From assembly GCF_009649635.1 (NCBI RefSeq), contig NZ_WJII01000003.1, positions 1 through 64,000 on the forward strand: 64,000 bases of DNA, given 5' to 3'. Below are positions 30,954 to 41,971 of the stretch, in pieces (positions within the stretch are counted from its first letter, which is position 1; each line of letters starts with the position of its first letter). The DNA comes from Microbacterium sp. SYP-A9085. Its GTDB lineage: Bacteria; Actinomycetota; Actinomycetes; Actinomycetales; Microbacteriaceae. Below the pieces are notes generated by a model that was not told the origin of the DNA, ran no database searches, and saw nothing but the letters and a program-made list of their open reading frames with translations. The position numbers and the translations under genes are program-made.

Positions 30954-31655
30954 ATGAGCGATGCGATGCAGGATGGCGGCGGGGCCGGCGTGAAGCCGCG
31001 GCGGCAGACGCGCCGGCGCAAGAGTCTGAGCGACAAGCAGATGGCGATCCTGGAGGTCATCCAGCGCTCGATCGCCCGGTACGGCTATCCCCCGAGCATG
31101 CGCGAGATCGGCGACGCGGTGGGATTGAAGTCGCTGTCCAGCGTGACGCACCAGCTGAACCAGCTGGAGCTGAGCGGCTACCTGCGCCGCGATGCCGGCA
31201 AGACGCGTGCGATGGAGGTACTGATCGACCTGCCGGGGGTGTCCACCGAGAATCCCGCCGACACCGCCACCGCCGTCGGCGACGCGGCGCTCGTCCCCCT
31301 GGTCGGCCACATCGCGGCGGGCGTGCCGATCACCGCCGAGCAGCAGGTGGAGGAGATCTTCCCGCTCCCGCGCCAGCTCGTGGGCAAGGGCGACCTGTTC
31401 ATGCTGAAGGTGCAGGGCGAGTCGATGATCGACGCGGCCATCTGCGACGGCGACTGGGTCGTCGTACGCGCGCAGGCGACCGCCGACAACGGCGACATCG
31501 TCGCGGCGATGCTCGACGGCGAGGCTACCGTCAAGACGTTCCGCCAGCGCGACGGCCACACGTGGCTGCTGCCCCGCAACTCCGCGTTCGAGCCGATCCT
31601 CGGCGACGACGCCGTCGTCCTCGGCAGGGTCGTGGCGGTGCTGCGCGCGGTCTGA
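30954..31655 (+). CDS. lexA: SOS repressor LexA
   Basis: Represses DNA-damage genes until RecA filaments trigger its self-cleavage. The 233-residue form has a winged helix-turn-helix (about 24-88: [12 protein letters not shown], then [21 protein letters not shown]) and an S24 peptidase domain. The cleavage site is Ala122-Gly123 in HIAAGVP, the nucleophile is Ser157 in GESMID and the base is Lys194 in ATVKTF. GGGAG lies before this ATG; an in-frame ATG at 30885 lacks one. Divergent from the LysM gene with a shared operator. Confidence 0.97.
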   Translation: MSDAMQDGGGAGVKPRRQTRRRKSLSDKQMAILEVIQRSIARYGYPPSMREIGDAVGLKSLSSVTHQLNQLELSGYLRRDAGKTRAMEVLIDLPGVSTENPADTATAVGDAALVPLVGHIAAGVPITAEQQVEEIFPLPRQLVGKGDLFMLKVQGESMIDAAICDGDWVVVRAQATADNGDIVAAMLDGEATVKTFRQRDGHTWLLPRNSAFEPILGDDAVVLGRVVAVLRAV

Positions 31656-31667
31656 CCGGGGCCGCGC

Positions 31668-31702
31668 CGCGTCGGGACGGCCCACGGGGCCATCCCGACG
31701 CG
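31668..31702 (+). terminator. Terminator hairpin after lexA
   Basis: Two 16-base arms (31668-31683 and 31687-31702, core CGTCGGGA/TCCCGACG) pair with one G-U and a three-base loop, starting 12 bases after the lexA stop. There is no U-tract, but the stem is long and GC-rich. It ends just before the promoter of the peptidase gene. Confidence 0.8.
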
Positions 31703-31722
31703 TCCGGGTTACGGTGGGGTGC

Positions 31723-33615
31723 ATGGCGCAGACCCTTCCCTTCGGCTCCTGGCCGTCACCGATCACCGCGCAGCTGGCGGCCGAATCCGCGGCGCGCATC
31801 GACGGGGCGCGGTTCGTCGGCGACGACGTGTGGTGGGGTGAGTCGGTGCCTGCCGAGGGCGGCCGGATGACGGTGCGCTCCCGCCGCCACGGCATCCTGC
31901 TTCCCTCCCCCTGGAACGTGGCGTCGCGCGTGCACGAATACGGCGGCGGCGCATGGACAGCGGCCGGGGACGGTCGCCTCTTCTTCGTCGAGAAGACGGA
32001 TCAGCGGGTCTGGGAGCTCGCCGGCGGGCGGACCCGCGCGCTCACGCCGCAGAAGGGCGGCCAGCGGTACGGGGGCCTGACCTGGCAGCAGAACCGGCTG
32101 CTGGCCGTGCGCGAGACGCACACCGGCGCGCCGGTCCCGGTCCGGGACATCGTGGAGATCGTCCCGAAGGCCGTCCCCCGGATTCTGTCGCTGGCGTCGG
32201 GCAGCGACTTCGTCGCGCACCCCGCCCTGTCCCCGGACGGCACTCGACTCGCCTGGATCGCGTGGGACCACCCGGACATGCCGTGGGACCGCACGCAGCT
32301 GCGGGTGCGGCCCCTGACCGGCCCCGGCGATCCGGTGACGGTGGCGGGCGGCGACTCCTCGGTGCTGCAGCCGGAGTGGGTCGACGCCGATACCCTCGTG
32401 TACGCGGATGACGCCGGCGACCGCTGGAACCTGTGGCGGGTGCGCCTGTCGGCCGGCCTCGAGCGCTCCGCGGTGTCGGTCGCGGATGCCGACACCGGCG
32501 GGCCGGTGTGGGTCCTCGGCAGGCGCTGGTACCGTCCGCTGCCGGACCGGCGGATCGTCGCGGTCCGCACGAACGGCGGCGACGAGGTCGTGGTCCTCGA
32601 CCCCGCCACGCAGGCGGAGTCCGCCCTGGCGCTGGATGCCACCGCGGACGTGTCGATCGAGGACATCCGCGGCACCCGCGTGCTGCTCACCGCCGCCGGG
32701 GCCTTCACACCGACCGCGGTGTGGGTCGTGGACCTGGACCGCCCGGACCGGCCGGAGCGGGTGGCGGGTGGATCCGCCGGCTGGGACGCGGCGTGGACGC
32801 CGGCCGCGCAGGCGGTGACGTTCGACGGGCCGCACGGCGCCGTGCACGCGTTCGAGTACCCGCCGACGAGCCCGGACGCCGTGGGCCCGGCGGGCGAACG
32901 GCCTCCGTACCTGGTGCTCGTGCACGGCGGCCCCACGTCACACACCGCTCCCGCGGCGTCGGCGAAGACGGCGTTCTTCACGAGCCGCGGCATCGGCGTG
33001 CTGGACGTGAACTACGGCGGCTCGACCGGGTACGGCCGCGCGTACCGCGAGCGCCTGCGCGGCCAGTGGGGCGTCGTGGACGTCGACGACGTCGCGGCCG
33101 CAGCGGCGGGGCTCGCGGCGGCGGGGCACGCAGACGCCGGCCGTCTGGCGATCGACGGCGGCTCGGCGGGCGGCTGGACGGTGCTCGCGGCGCTCACGGA
33201 CACGGATGTCTTCGCCGCCGGGATCTCCCGGTACGGGGTGGGCGACGCGCGGGCCCTCGCCGCCGACACACACGACTTCGAGGCGCGCTACCTCGACGGG
33301 CTGATCGGCCCGCTGCCGGAGGCCGAGGACCTGTACCGGCAGCGTTCGCCGCTGTCGCGCCCGGAGCGCTTCCGCGTACCGGTGCTGCTGCTGCAGGGCG
33401 CGGACGACCCGGTCGTTCCGCCGGCGCAGGCGGAGGCCATCCGGGCGGCTCTGGCCGAGCGCGGGATCCCGCACGCATACGTGCTGTACGAGGGTGAGGG
33501 ACACGGGTTCCGCCGAACTGAGACCGTGATCGACGTGCTCGAGAAGGAGCTCGCGTTCCTCGGCGCCGTGTTCGGGTTCACGCCGGCCGACGTGCCCCCG
33601 CTGGCCCTCTCCTGA
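31723..33615 (+). CDS. S9 family prolyl-oligopeptidase-like serine peptidase
   Basis: A 630-residue cytoplasmic peptidase of the S9C/dipeptidyl-aminopeptidase type. An N-terminal seven-bladed propeller (about 1-370) precedes an alpha/beta hydrolase domain. The triad is Ser in DGGSAGGWT, Asp in GADDPVVPP and His in EGEGHGF; the oxyanion region is LVHGGPTSH. It probably trims short peptides. TACGGT (31710-31715) lies seven bases before the ATG, pointing to a leaderless mRNA. No signal peptide. Convergent with hflX. Confidence 0.93.
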   Translation: MAQTLPFGSWPSPITAQLAAESAARIDGARFVGDDVWWGESVPAEGGRMTVRSRRHGILLPSPWNVASRVHEYGGGAWTAAGDGRLFFVEKTDQRVWELAGGRTRALTPQKGGQRYGGLTWQQNRLLAVRETHTGAPVPVRDIVEIVPKAVPRILSLASGSDFVAHPALSPDGTRLAWIAWDHPDMPWDRTQLRVRPLTGPGDPVTVAGGDSSVLQPEWVDADTLVYADDAGDRWNLWRVRLSAGLERSAVSVADADTGGPVWVLGRRWYRPLPDRRIVAVRTNGGDEVVVLDPATQAESALALDATADVSIEDIRGTRVLLTAAGAFTPTAVWVVDLDRPDRPERVAGGSAGWDAAWTPAAQAVTFDGPHGAVHAFEYPPTSPDAVGPAGERPPYLVLVHGGPTSHTAPAASAKTAFFTSRGIGVLDVNYGGSTGYGRAYRERLRGQWGVVDVDDVAAAAAGLAAAGHADAGRLAIDGGSAGGWTVLAALTDTDVFAAGISRYGVGDARALAADTHDFEARYLDGLIGPLPEAEDLYRQRSPLSRPERFRVPVLLLQGADDPVVPPAQAEAIRAALAERGIPHAYVLYEGEGHGFRRTETVIDVLEKELAFLGAVFGFTPADVPPLALS

Positions 33616-33627
33616 CGCCTCGTCAGG
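33611..33627. terminator. Small hairpin between convergent genes
   Basis: CCTGACG-CCT-CGTCAGG is a perfect seven-base-pair stem with a three-base loop that spans the stop codons of the S9 peptidase and hflX. It can act on both strands. Confidence 0.5.
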
Positions 33628-35140
33628 CGGGCACGGCGAAGGGGGCAAGCTGCGCCGCCAGCTGCGCGCCGACGCGCACGTGCAGCAGGGTGCCGCCCTC
33701 CTCGTGGCGCTGCGACAGGATCATCCCGGTCTCGTGTGCGGCCGAGACGAGGTCGCCGCGGTCGTACGGGACCAGCGCGGTGACCTCGACGGCCGGCAGC
33801 GGCAGCGCGGCCTCGATCGCGGCACGCAGCTGCTCGATGCCCTCTCCGGTCCGGCTGGAGACGAACAGGGCGGCCGGCTCGAGTCCGCGCAGCACGAGCC
33901 GGGCGTCCTCGTCGACGAGGTCGGCCTTATTGAACACGACGACCTCGGGGATGTCGCGGCCGCCCACATCGCCGATCACGTCGCGCACCGTCGCCAGCTG
34001 CGCGGCCGGGTCGGGGTGCGCGGCATCCACGACGTGCAGGATCACGTCGGCGTCGGCGACCTCCTCCAGCGTCGAGCGGAACGCCTCGACGAGCTGGTGG
34101 GGCAGGTTGCGGACGAAGCCGACCGTGTCGGTGAGCGTATAGACGCGGCCGTCGGATGCCTCGGAGCGGCGCACCGTGGCATCCAGCGTCGCGAACAGCG
34201 CATTCTCCACGAGCACGCCGGCGCTGGTCAGCCGGTTCAGCAGGCTCGACTTGCCGGCGTTCGTGTAGCCGGCGATGGCGACGGACGGGACGGTGTGCCG
34301 ATGCCGCTCGGCCCGCTTGGCGGCGCGCGCGGGACCGAAGTCGCGGATCTGCCGTCGCAGCAGCGCCATCCGGGTGCGGATCCGGCGGCGGTCCAGCTCG
34401 ATCTTCGTCTCACCGGGTCCGCGCGAGCCCATCCCGGCGCCGCCGGCACCCACCTGGCCGCCGGCCTGCCGGCTCATCGAGTCGCCCCAGCCGCGCAGCC
34501 GCGGCAGCAGGTACTCGAGCTGGGCCAGCTCCACCTGGGCCTTGCCCTCCCGGCTCTTGGCGTGCTGGCTGAAGATGTCCAGGATCACGGTGGTCCGGTC
34601 GATCACCTTGACCTTCACGACGTCCTCGAGCGCGCGCCGCTGGCTGGGGGCCAGCTCGGTGTCGGCGATCACCGTGTCGGCGTTCACGGCCGCGACGATC
34701 CCGCGCAGCTCCTCCGCCTTTCCGCGGCCGACGTACGTCGCGGGGTCCGGGTGCGGGCGCCGCTGCAGGACGCCGTCCAGCACGACGGCACCGGCCGTCT
34801 CGGCGAGGGCGGCGAGCTCGCGCAGCGAGTTCTCGGCGTCCTCCTGCTCCCCCTGCGGGTGCACACCCACCAGGACGACGTTCTCCAGTCGCAGCTGCCG
34901 GTACTCGACCTCGGTGACGTCCTCGAGCTCGGTGGACAGGCCCGGAACGCGGCGCAGCGCCGCGCGCTCCTGCCGGTCCCACTGGTCGCCGTCGTACGGG
35001 TCGCGCCCCTGCTCGTCGGCGGTCGCGTCATCCTGCAGCGCCTGGGCGGCGCCGAACACGCGCACGCCGGAGTGCGCGTCCGCGCGCGCGAGGACGCGGT
35101 CCACCGGGTCGACGGGGTTCTCGCTGGCGCGCTCCTCCAT
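33623..35140 (-). CDS. hflX: Ribosome-associated GTPase HflX
   Basis: A 505-residue GTPase that in other bacteria splits stalled or hibernating ribosomes. Domains are an N-terminal HflX domain (VVLVGVHPQGEQEDAENSLREL onward), a Gly-rich linker (GGQVGAGGAGMGSRGPGE) and a GTPase domain with G1 GYTNAGKSS, G3 DTVGF and G4 NKAD. TAGAGT (35148-35153) lies seven bases before the ATG; an in-frame GTG at 35149 lies inside it and is excluded. An acidic ~80-residue extension precedes the core. In mycobacteria hflX homologues respond to antibiotics and hypoxia. Confidence 0.95.
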   Translation of the reverse strand: MEERASENPVDPVDRVLARADAHSGVRVFGAAQALQDDATADEQGRDPYDGDQWDRQERAALRRVPGLSTELEDVTEVEYRQLRLENVVLVGVHPQGEQEDAENSLRELAALAETAGAVVLDGVLQRRPHPDPATYVGRGKAEELRGIVAAVNADTVIADTELAPSQRRALEDVVKVKVIDRTTVILDIFSQHAKSREGKAQVELAQLEYLLPRLRGWGDSMSRQAGGQVGAGGAGMGSRGPGETKIELDRRRIRTRMALLRRQIRDFGPARAAKRAERHRHTVPSVAIAGYTNAGKSSLLNRLTSAGVLVENALFATLDATVRRSEASDGRVYTLTDTVGFVRNLPHQLVEAFRSTLEEVADADVILHVVDAAHPDPAAQLATVRDVIGDVGGRDIPEVVVFNKADLVDEDARLVLRGLEPAALFVSSRTGEGIEQLRAAIEAALPLPAVEVTALVPYDRGDLVSAAHETGMILSQRHEEGGTLLHVRVGAQLAAQLAPFAVPA

Positions 35141-35193
35141 TCGCACCACTCTAGTCGGCGCGGGGTCCCGCGCTTCCGCTACGCTGAAACGTC

Positions 35194-35835
35194 ATGGGCG
35201 GTGACCACTACTTCAGCGCGTCGCCAGCCAGTGCCGAGAACCTCCGCACCATCGTGGTGCGGCTGGCCGGCCGCGACGTCGAGGTCACGACCGCGAGCGG
35301 GGTGTTCAGTCCGGATCGACTGGATGCCGGGACCGGAGTGCTGCTGGCGAACACGCCTCCTCCTCCTCCCGGCGGGGACATCCTGGACCTCGGCTGCGGC
35401 TGGGGGCCGATCGCGCTGAGCGTCGCGCTGGACTCGCCACACGCGACGGTGTGGGCGGTGGATGTGAACGAGCGCTCGCTGGATCTCGTCCGGCGCAACG
35501 CCGCCGCTCTCGGCCTGGACAACGTGCGCGCCGTGCGGCCCGACGATGTTCCCGACGACATTGTGTTCCGCGGCATCCGCTCCAATCCGCCGATCCGGGT
35601 GGGCAAGAGCGAACTGCACGACATGCTGCTGCGCTGGATCCCCCGGTTGGACCTGCGCAGCGACGGCTGGTTCGTGGTGCAGCGCAATCTCGGCTCGGAT
35701 TCGCTGCAGCGGTGGCTTGCCGCGACGCTCGGGCAGGGTTACACCGTGCACCGGGCGGCCACCGGGCGCGGCTACCGCGTGCTGAAGGTGCGCCGGCACG
35801 GCACGCCGCCCACCGAGGTCATCGACCTGCCCTGA
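35194..35835 (+). CDS. RsmC-like class I methyltransferase
   Basis: A 213-residue SAM-dependent methyltransferase of the MTS domain. Motif I is ILDLGCGWGPIAL (63-75), motif II includes WAVDVNERSL, and the amino-methylation motif is NPP (131-133) in SNPPIRVGK. This is the C-terminal, catalytic half of RsmC, which makes m2G in 16S rRNA; the actinobacterial single-domain form may have the same target. TACGCT (about 35180-35185) lies eight bases before the ATG. Divergent from hflX. Confidence 0.9.
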   Translation: MGGDHYFSASPASAENLRTIVVRLAGRDVEVTTASGVFSPDRLDAGTGVLLANTPPPPPGGDILDLGCGWGPIALSVALDSPHATVWAVDVNERSLDLVRRNAAALGLDNVRAVRPDDVPDDIVFRGIRSNPPIRVGKSELHDMLLRWIPRLDLRSDGWFVVQRNLGSDSLQRWLAATLGQGYTVHRAATGRGYRVLKVRRHGTPPTEVIDLP

Positions 35836-35853
35836 CCGGAGGCGGGTCGGCGG

Positions 35854-36708
35854 TCACGCGAGAGTGAACTGCCCGGAGTAGACCAGGGTCGCCGGCCCCG
35901 ACAGCAGCACGTGGCCGTCGACCATGCGCACGCCCAGCCGCCCGCCGGGCACGTCGACCGTCCACCGGTCGGGCGCGCCGCTGCCGGCCCAGTCCCGCAC
36001 GGCGAGCGCCGTGGCCGCGACGCCGGTGCCGCAGCTGAGCGTCTCGCCGACACCGCGCTCGAACACGCGCATCCGCACGGCGCCGACGTCGCCGGTCACG
36101 AGCGGGTCGGCGGGGACCACGAACTCCACGTTCGCCCCCGCCGGCGGCGCCGGATCCAGAATCGGGTGCGCGGTGAGATCGAGGCCCGCCAGCTCGTCTT
36201 CGGACGACAGTGCCACCACGACGTGCGGGTTGCCGACGTCCACGCCGAGGCCTGGCCGCGCGACATCCAGCCCGCGGGCGCGGACGAGGACGTCGCCGCG
36301 CTCGAGGCGGAACCGGCCGAGGTCGGCCTCGTAGCCGAGGTCGCTGCGGGTGACCCGCAGCGCGCCGTTGCGGGTGCCGATGAGGATGCCGTCGTCGCCG
36401 AGCGCGGCGAGGCCACTCTGGAGCAGGTAGTGCACGTATACGCGGATGCCGTTGCCGCACATCTCCGCTGTCGACCCGTCGGCGTTGCGGTAGTCCATGA
36501 ACCACTCGGCGCCGCCGGCGGCCTGCGCCGGGTCGATAGCGGCGCTGCGGACCACGCGCAGGACGCCGTCGGCGCCGACGCCGAAGTGCCGGTCGCACAG
36601 CGCGGCGACCTGATCTTCGGTCAGGTCCAGTGCACCGTCGGGGTCGGGCACTATGACGAAGTCGTTGCCGGTGCCGTGGCCCTTGGTGAAGGAGATAGTG
36701 GTGGACAT
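35854..36708 (-). CDS. dapF: Diaminopimelate epimerase
   Basis: Converts LL- to meso-diaminopimelate, for lysine and possibly cell-wall synthesis. The 284-residue protein has the two-cysteine active site: Cys84 in [11 protein letters not shown] and Cys226 in TLSCGTGVA, with each half-domain contributing one. TAGGAT (36717-36722) lies eight bases before the ATG. Other lysine genes here are dapA and dapB, far away, so the pathway is scattered. Confidence 0.96.
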   Translation of the reverse strand: MSTTISFTKGHGTGNDFVIVPDPDGALDLTEDQVAALCDRHFGVGADGVLRVVRSAAIDPAQAAGGAEWFMDYRNADGSTAEMCGNGIRVYVHYLLQSGLAALGDDGILIGTRNGALRVTRSDLGYEADLGRFRLERGDVLVRARGLDVARPGLGVDVGNPHVVVALSSEDELAGLDLTAHPILDPAPPAGANVEFVVPADPLVTGDVGAVRMRVFERGVGETLSCGTGVAATALAVRDWAGSGAPDRWTVDVPGGRLGVRMVDGHVLLSGPATLVYSGQFTLA

Positions 36709-36733
36709 CGGCTCCCATCCTAGGGGTGGGGCG

Positions 36734-37279
36734 TCACCGTCCCGCGGGCGGCAGCGGCCCGCGCACGCGGTATCGGCCGCACAGGAAGCTGCGGTTGCGC
36801 GCGACCTCCATCAGTTCCAGGTCCAGCGCCCGGGGCAGGAGGGGAGAACCTGCGCCGAGCGTGACCGGCGCGAACTGCACCCACACCTCGTCGAGCAGGC
36901 CGGCGTCCGCGAAAGCGCCGACCAGCTCTCCGCCGCCGACGAGCCAGACATCCTTCCCCTTCGCGGCCTGCGTCATCGCCGCGTGCACGGGGCGGATGTC
37001 GCCCTGGACGAAGCGGATGTCGGCCTCGCCGCGCACGGGCAGGTCGCGGTGGGTGAACACCCACGTGGGCTGTGCGTACGGCCACGGCCCGTCGTCGTGC
37101 GCGAGGACCCATTCGTACGTGGACGCGCCCATCGCCAAGGCGCCGATCCCGTCGATGAACGCGGAGTAGTGCATCGGGCCGGCCTCGTCGATGTCCTGGT
37201 GCAGCAGCCAGTGCAGCGAGTGGTCGGTCGTGGCGATGAAGCCGTCGAGGCTGGATGCCGTGTAGAAGTGCGTGCTCAC
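36734..37279 (-). CDS. Dihydrofolate reductase-like (RibD C-terminal) protein
   Basis: A 181-residue RibD_C/DHFR-fold protein: [14 protein letters not shown] (4-17), [17 protein letters not shown] and [13 protein letters not shown]. It lacks the substrate-binding features of FolA, which is encoded separately at 55835-56332. Relatives reduce diverse pteridine-like or unrelated substrates with NADPH. Starts at GTG. It lies between miaA and dapF on the same strand with 40- and 25-base gaps. Confidence 0.88.
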   Translation of the reverse strand: MSTHFYTASSLDGFIATTDHSLHWLLHQDIDEAGPMHYSAFIDGIGALAMGASTYEWVLAHDDGPWPYAQPTWVFTHRDLPVRGEADIRFVQGDIRPVHAAMTQAAKGKDVWLVGGGELVGAFADAGLLDEVWVQFAPVTLGAGSPLLPRALDLELMEVARNRSFLCGRYRVRGPLPPAGR

Positions 37280-37319
37280 GCCGCCATGATGCCGCACGCC
37301 GCCGACGCCGTCACCTGCG

Positions 37320-38260
37320 TCAGCTCGAGCCGTCGGCGAGGGTCGCGGCATCCGTCGCCGGCCCCACCCACCGCACATCCGGATACCGCCGGAACCAGGA
37401 CACCTGTCGCCGCGCGTAGCGGCGGGTCAGAGCCTGCGTCTGGGCGATGGCGTCGGCCTCGGTCAGCGCGCCCCGCAGCTGGGCGAGGGCCTGCGCGTAG
37501 CCGATGGCCCGCGGGGCGGTGGTGCCGCGCTCCAGGCCCTGCTCGCGCAGCGCCCGCACTTCGTCCACCAGGCCTGCGCGCCACATGTCCTGAACGCGGG
37601 CGTCGAGCCGCTCGACCAGGGCGGCGCGGTCGACGTGCACGCCGATGATCCGGGTGGCGGGATGCCACAGCACGGGCCGGTCGGGAAGGGCGGCGCCGTG
37701 GGTCTCGCGCCCCTGCGCGAGCACCTCCAGGGCACGGACGATGCGGCGGGCGTTGCGGGGGTCGACGCGGGCCGCCGTGGCCGGGTCCTGCTGCCGCAGC
37801 CGCGCGTACAGCGCGCCGGGGCCGTCCGCCTCAAGCTCCGCCTCCAGCCGGGCGCGCACGGCGTCGTCGCGGGGCGGGAAGCGGAAGTCGTACAGCACGC
37901 TCGACACGTACAGCCCGGACCCGCCGACGAGGATCGCGTCCTTGCCGCGCGCGTGGATCGCCGCGATGGCGGCGCGCGCGTCGCGCTGATACCCGGCCAC
38001 GGCGGCGTCCTCGGTCACCTCCAGCACGTCGAGCATCCGGTGCGGAATGCCGCGCCGGGCGGAGGGCGGCAGCTTGGCCGTTCCGATGTCCATCCCCCGG
38101 TACAGCTGCATGGCGTCACCGTTGACGATCTCGGCGGGCACGCCCCGGGCGGCCAGCGCGTCGGCGAGGTCGAGAGACAGCGCGGTCTTGCCGGTTCCGG
38201 TGGCTCCCACAACCGCCCACACGCGCCGGCTGTCGGCGTCGGTCGCCGGGATGTGCGCGC

Positions 38261-38264
<4 letters not shown>
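37320..38264 (-). CDS. miaA: tRNA dimethylallyltransferase
   Basis: Adds a dimethylallyl group to A37 of tRNAs that read UNN codons. The 314-residue protein has the P-loop GATGTGKT (19-26), [19 protein letters not shown] with the substrate Asp and Thr, and [11 protein letters not shown]. It starts at TTG, which overlaps the miaB stop (TTGA), so translation is coupled to MiaB, the enzyme of the next step. An unusual but convincing start, since the P-loop leaves no room for a later one. Confidence 0.96.
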
Positions 38265-39811
<1,547 letters not shown>

Positions 39812-39968
39812 GATCCCGCTATTCTACGTCGCCGCCGGCGCGCCGGCCCAGAGCCCGCGCGACCGGTGTTCATAGCCTTCTCATCACGTTTGCTGGGCCG
39901 GATCCATGAGCGCCCGGCCTACCGTGAGCGGCGTCCGATGCGATGTGCCTGCAAGGAGGCCACACGAC

Positions 39969-41270
39969 ATGAGCGCCCGATCCCGCGTCCGGCGTGTTCC
40001 GCGATGGGCGTGGATCACCGCTGCCGTCACCGTGGCGGCCATCATCGCCGTGTCGGTCTGGACGTTCGGCTACGCGATCCCGACCCAGTCGGCATCCGCC
40101 CGGACCGTCGTGCGCACGGCGACCGCGGCGCTGCGCACGATGGAGCAGACCGTGACGGCAACCGGCACCGCCGCGCCCGCCGTGCAGGACGCCGTGGACT
40201 TCGCCGTCCCCGGCACCGTCGTGAGCGTGGACGTGAAAGCCGGCGACACGGTGAAGAAGGGCCAGGCGCTGGCGAAGGTCGACACGCTGCAGCTGCATGC
40301 CGCGGTGCTGCAGGCGCAGGCGACCCTCGCGCAGGCGCGGGTCTCGCTCGCCTCCGCGCAGGGCGCGGACGACGGCACCGGCGCGGCGGCGGCGCGGCTG
40401 GCCGCGGCGTCCGCGGCCGTCGACGTCGACGCGCAGGCGGTGGCGCAGGCGAAGACGGCGATGTCGCAGGCGACGCTGATCGCCCCCGACGCGGGCCTCG
40501 TCACCGCCGTCACTATCGCCGTCGGCGACCGGGTGTCCGGGTCGGGGTCCCCTGGCGCGGGCGGGTCCGGATCGGGATCGAGCGGGCCTGCGGCGGGCGG
40601 CTCGGCGACCGCGGCGTCGACCGGGGTGGCCAGCGGCGCCGTGACGATCGTCGGCACCACGGCGTGGACGGTGGATGCCGCGGTCGGCGAGACCGCCGTA
40701 TCGCACGTGTCCGTCGGCGAGCAGGTGGAGCTCGGCACCGCCGACGGGAGGGCCCTGTTCGGTGTGGTGAGCTCGGTCGGGCTCGTGCCCTCGACGACGA
40801 CCGGATCCGCGCAGTATCCGGTGACGATAACGGTGACCGGCACGGGTGCCGGGCTGTTCGACGGCGTCTCGGTGACGGCGGCGATCGTGTACCAGCGGCG
40901 CACCGACGTGCTGGCGGTGCCGTCCGCGGCGGTGACGACGACCGCGGGCAGGAGCACGGTTGCCGTCGTCGGCACCGGCGGCGCGCAGACGGTGACCGCC
41001 GTCACCGTCGGCGAGGTCGCGGGCGGATACACCGAGATCACCGGCGGCGTGAAGGAAGGGGCCGCGGTGATCGTGGCGTCCTTCGCTCCGGGTGCCGGGC
41101 GGACCGGGACGACGACGGGCCGCGGCGGCGCGTCACGGTTCCCGGGCGGGTTCACCGGCGGCGGATTCGGAGGGGGCGGGTTCACCGGCGGCGGATTCGG
41201 CGGCGGCGGGTTCACCGGCGGCGGATTCGGGGGGCAGACGCGCCAAGGGACGCCGGGGGGCGGGCAGTGA
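39969..41270 (+). CDS. MacA-like adaptor (HlyD/RND type) of an export system
   Basis: A 433-residue membrane-anchored adaptor. A transmembrane segment (12-36) is followed by a biotinyl-lipoyl region (VDFAVPGTVVSVDVKAGDTVKKGQALAKVD), a coiled-coil hairpin rich in Ala/Gln, and beta-barrel domains. The C-terminus ends in a Gly-Phe tail from a 30-base repeat (41151-41230). AAGGAGG lies 9 bases before this ATG, which excludes the upstream frame start. First gene of a five-gene operon with GTGA coupling to the ATPase. MacA proteins of Gram-negatives bridge to an outer membrane channel; in this single-membrane organism the adaptor probably acts outside the membrane by itself. Confidence 0.87.
   Translation: MSARSRVRRVPRWAWITAAVTVAAIIAVSVWTFGYAIPTQSASARTVVRTATAALRTMEQTVTATGTAAPAVQDAVDFAVPGTVVSVDVKAGDTVKKGQALAKVDTLQLHAAVLQAQATLAQARVSLASAQGADDGTGAAAARLAAASAAVDVDAQAVAQAKTAMSQATLIAPDAGLVTAVTIAVGDRVSGSGSPGAGGSGSGSSGPAAGGSATAASTGVASGAVTIVGTTAWTVDAAVGETAVSHVSVGEQVELGTADGRALFGVVSSVGLVPSTTTGSAQYPVTITVTGTGAGLFDGVSVTAAIVYQRRTDVLAVPSAAVTTTAGRSTVAVVGTGGAQTVTAVTVGEVAGGYTEITGGVKEGAAVIVASFAPGAGRTGTTTGRGGASRFPGGFTGGGFGGGGFTGGGFGGGGFTGGGFGGQTRQGTPGGGQ
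41151..41230 (+). repeat. 30-bp tandem repeat encoding a Gly/Phe tail
   Basis: The unit starts TTCACCGGCGGCGGATTCGG and has a period of 30 bases (41151, 41181, 41211), with two full copies and a third of 20 bases. It encodes FTGGGFGGGG repeats at the C-terminus of the adaptor. The near-identity of the copies suggests recent slippage. Confidence 0.9.
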
Positions 41271-41971
41271 GCGCCGCGCCGGTGATCGCGCTGACCGCGG
41301 CACACAAGACGTACCGCACCGGCGACATCGAGGTGGCGGCGCTGCGCGGCATCGACCTCGAGGTCGAGGCGGGCGAATACCTCGCGATCATGGGACCGTC
41401 GGGATCGGGGAAGTCGTCGCTCATGAACATCCTCGGCTGCCTGGACGTACTCACCGGCGGCGCGTATCGGCTCGCAGGCGAGGACGTCGAGCACCTGGGT
41501 GAGCCGGCGCTGGCCCGCGTGCGCAACCGTCAGATCGGGTTCGTGTTCCAGCAGTTCCACCTGCTGCCGAGCCTGTCGGCGCTGCGCAACGTTGAACTGC
41601 CGATGCTGTATGGCCGGATCGAGCGGGCCGAGCGGCGCGAGCGCGCCACGGCGGCGCTGAGAAGCGTCGGGCTCGGCGACCGCCTTAACCATCGACCCGG
41701 GGAGCTGTCAGGCGGGCAGCAGCAGCGCGCCGCGGTGGCACGTGCGCTGGCGGCGGACCCGACGATCATCCTCGCTGACGAGCCCACCGGGAACCTGGAC
41801 TCCGTGTCCACCGACGAGGTCCTCGAGCTGTTCGACCGGCTGCACGCGGACGGCCGCACCATCGTCCTCATCACGCACGAGCGCGACGTCGCCGCCCGTG
41901 CGTCCCGCATCGTGACGATGCGGGACGGGCAGGTGGTCTCCGACTCGCGGGGAGAGGACGCGGCCGGATGA
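41267..41971 (+). CDS. MacB-like ABC transporter ATPase
   Basis: A 234-residue LolD/MacB-type ATPase. Walker A is GPSGSGKSS, the signature is LSGGQQQR, Walker B is TIILADEPTGNLD and the switch His lies in VLITHERD. It starts at GTG overlapping the adaptor stop (GTGA) and ends in an ATGA overlap with the permease. In Gram-negative MacB the ATPase and permease are fused; here they are separate, as usual in Gram-positives. Confidence 0.95.
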   Translation: MSAAPVIALTAAHKTYRTGDIEVAALRGIDLEVEAGEYLAIMGPSGSGKSSLMNILGCLDVLTGGAYRLAGEDVEHLGEPALARVRNRQIGFVFQQFHLLPSLSALRNVELPMLYGRIERAERRERATAALRSVGLGDRLNHRPGELSGGQQQRAAVARALAADPTIILADEPTGNLDSVSTDEVLELFDRLHADGRTIVLITHERDVAARASRIVTMRDGQVVSDSRGEDAAG

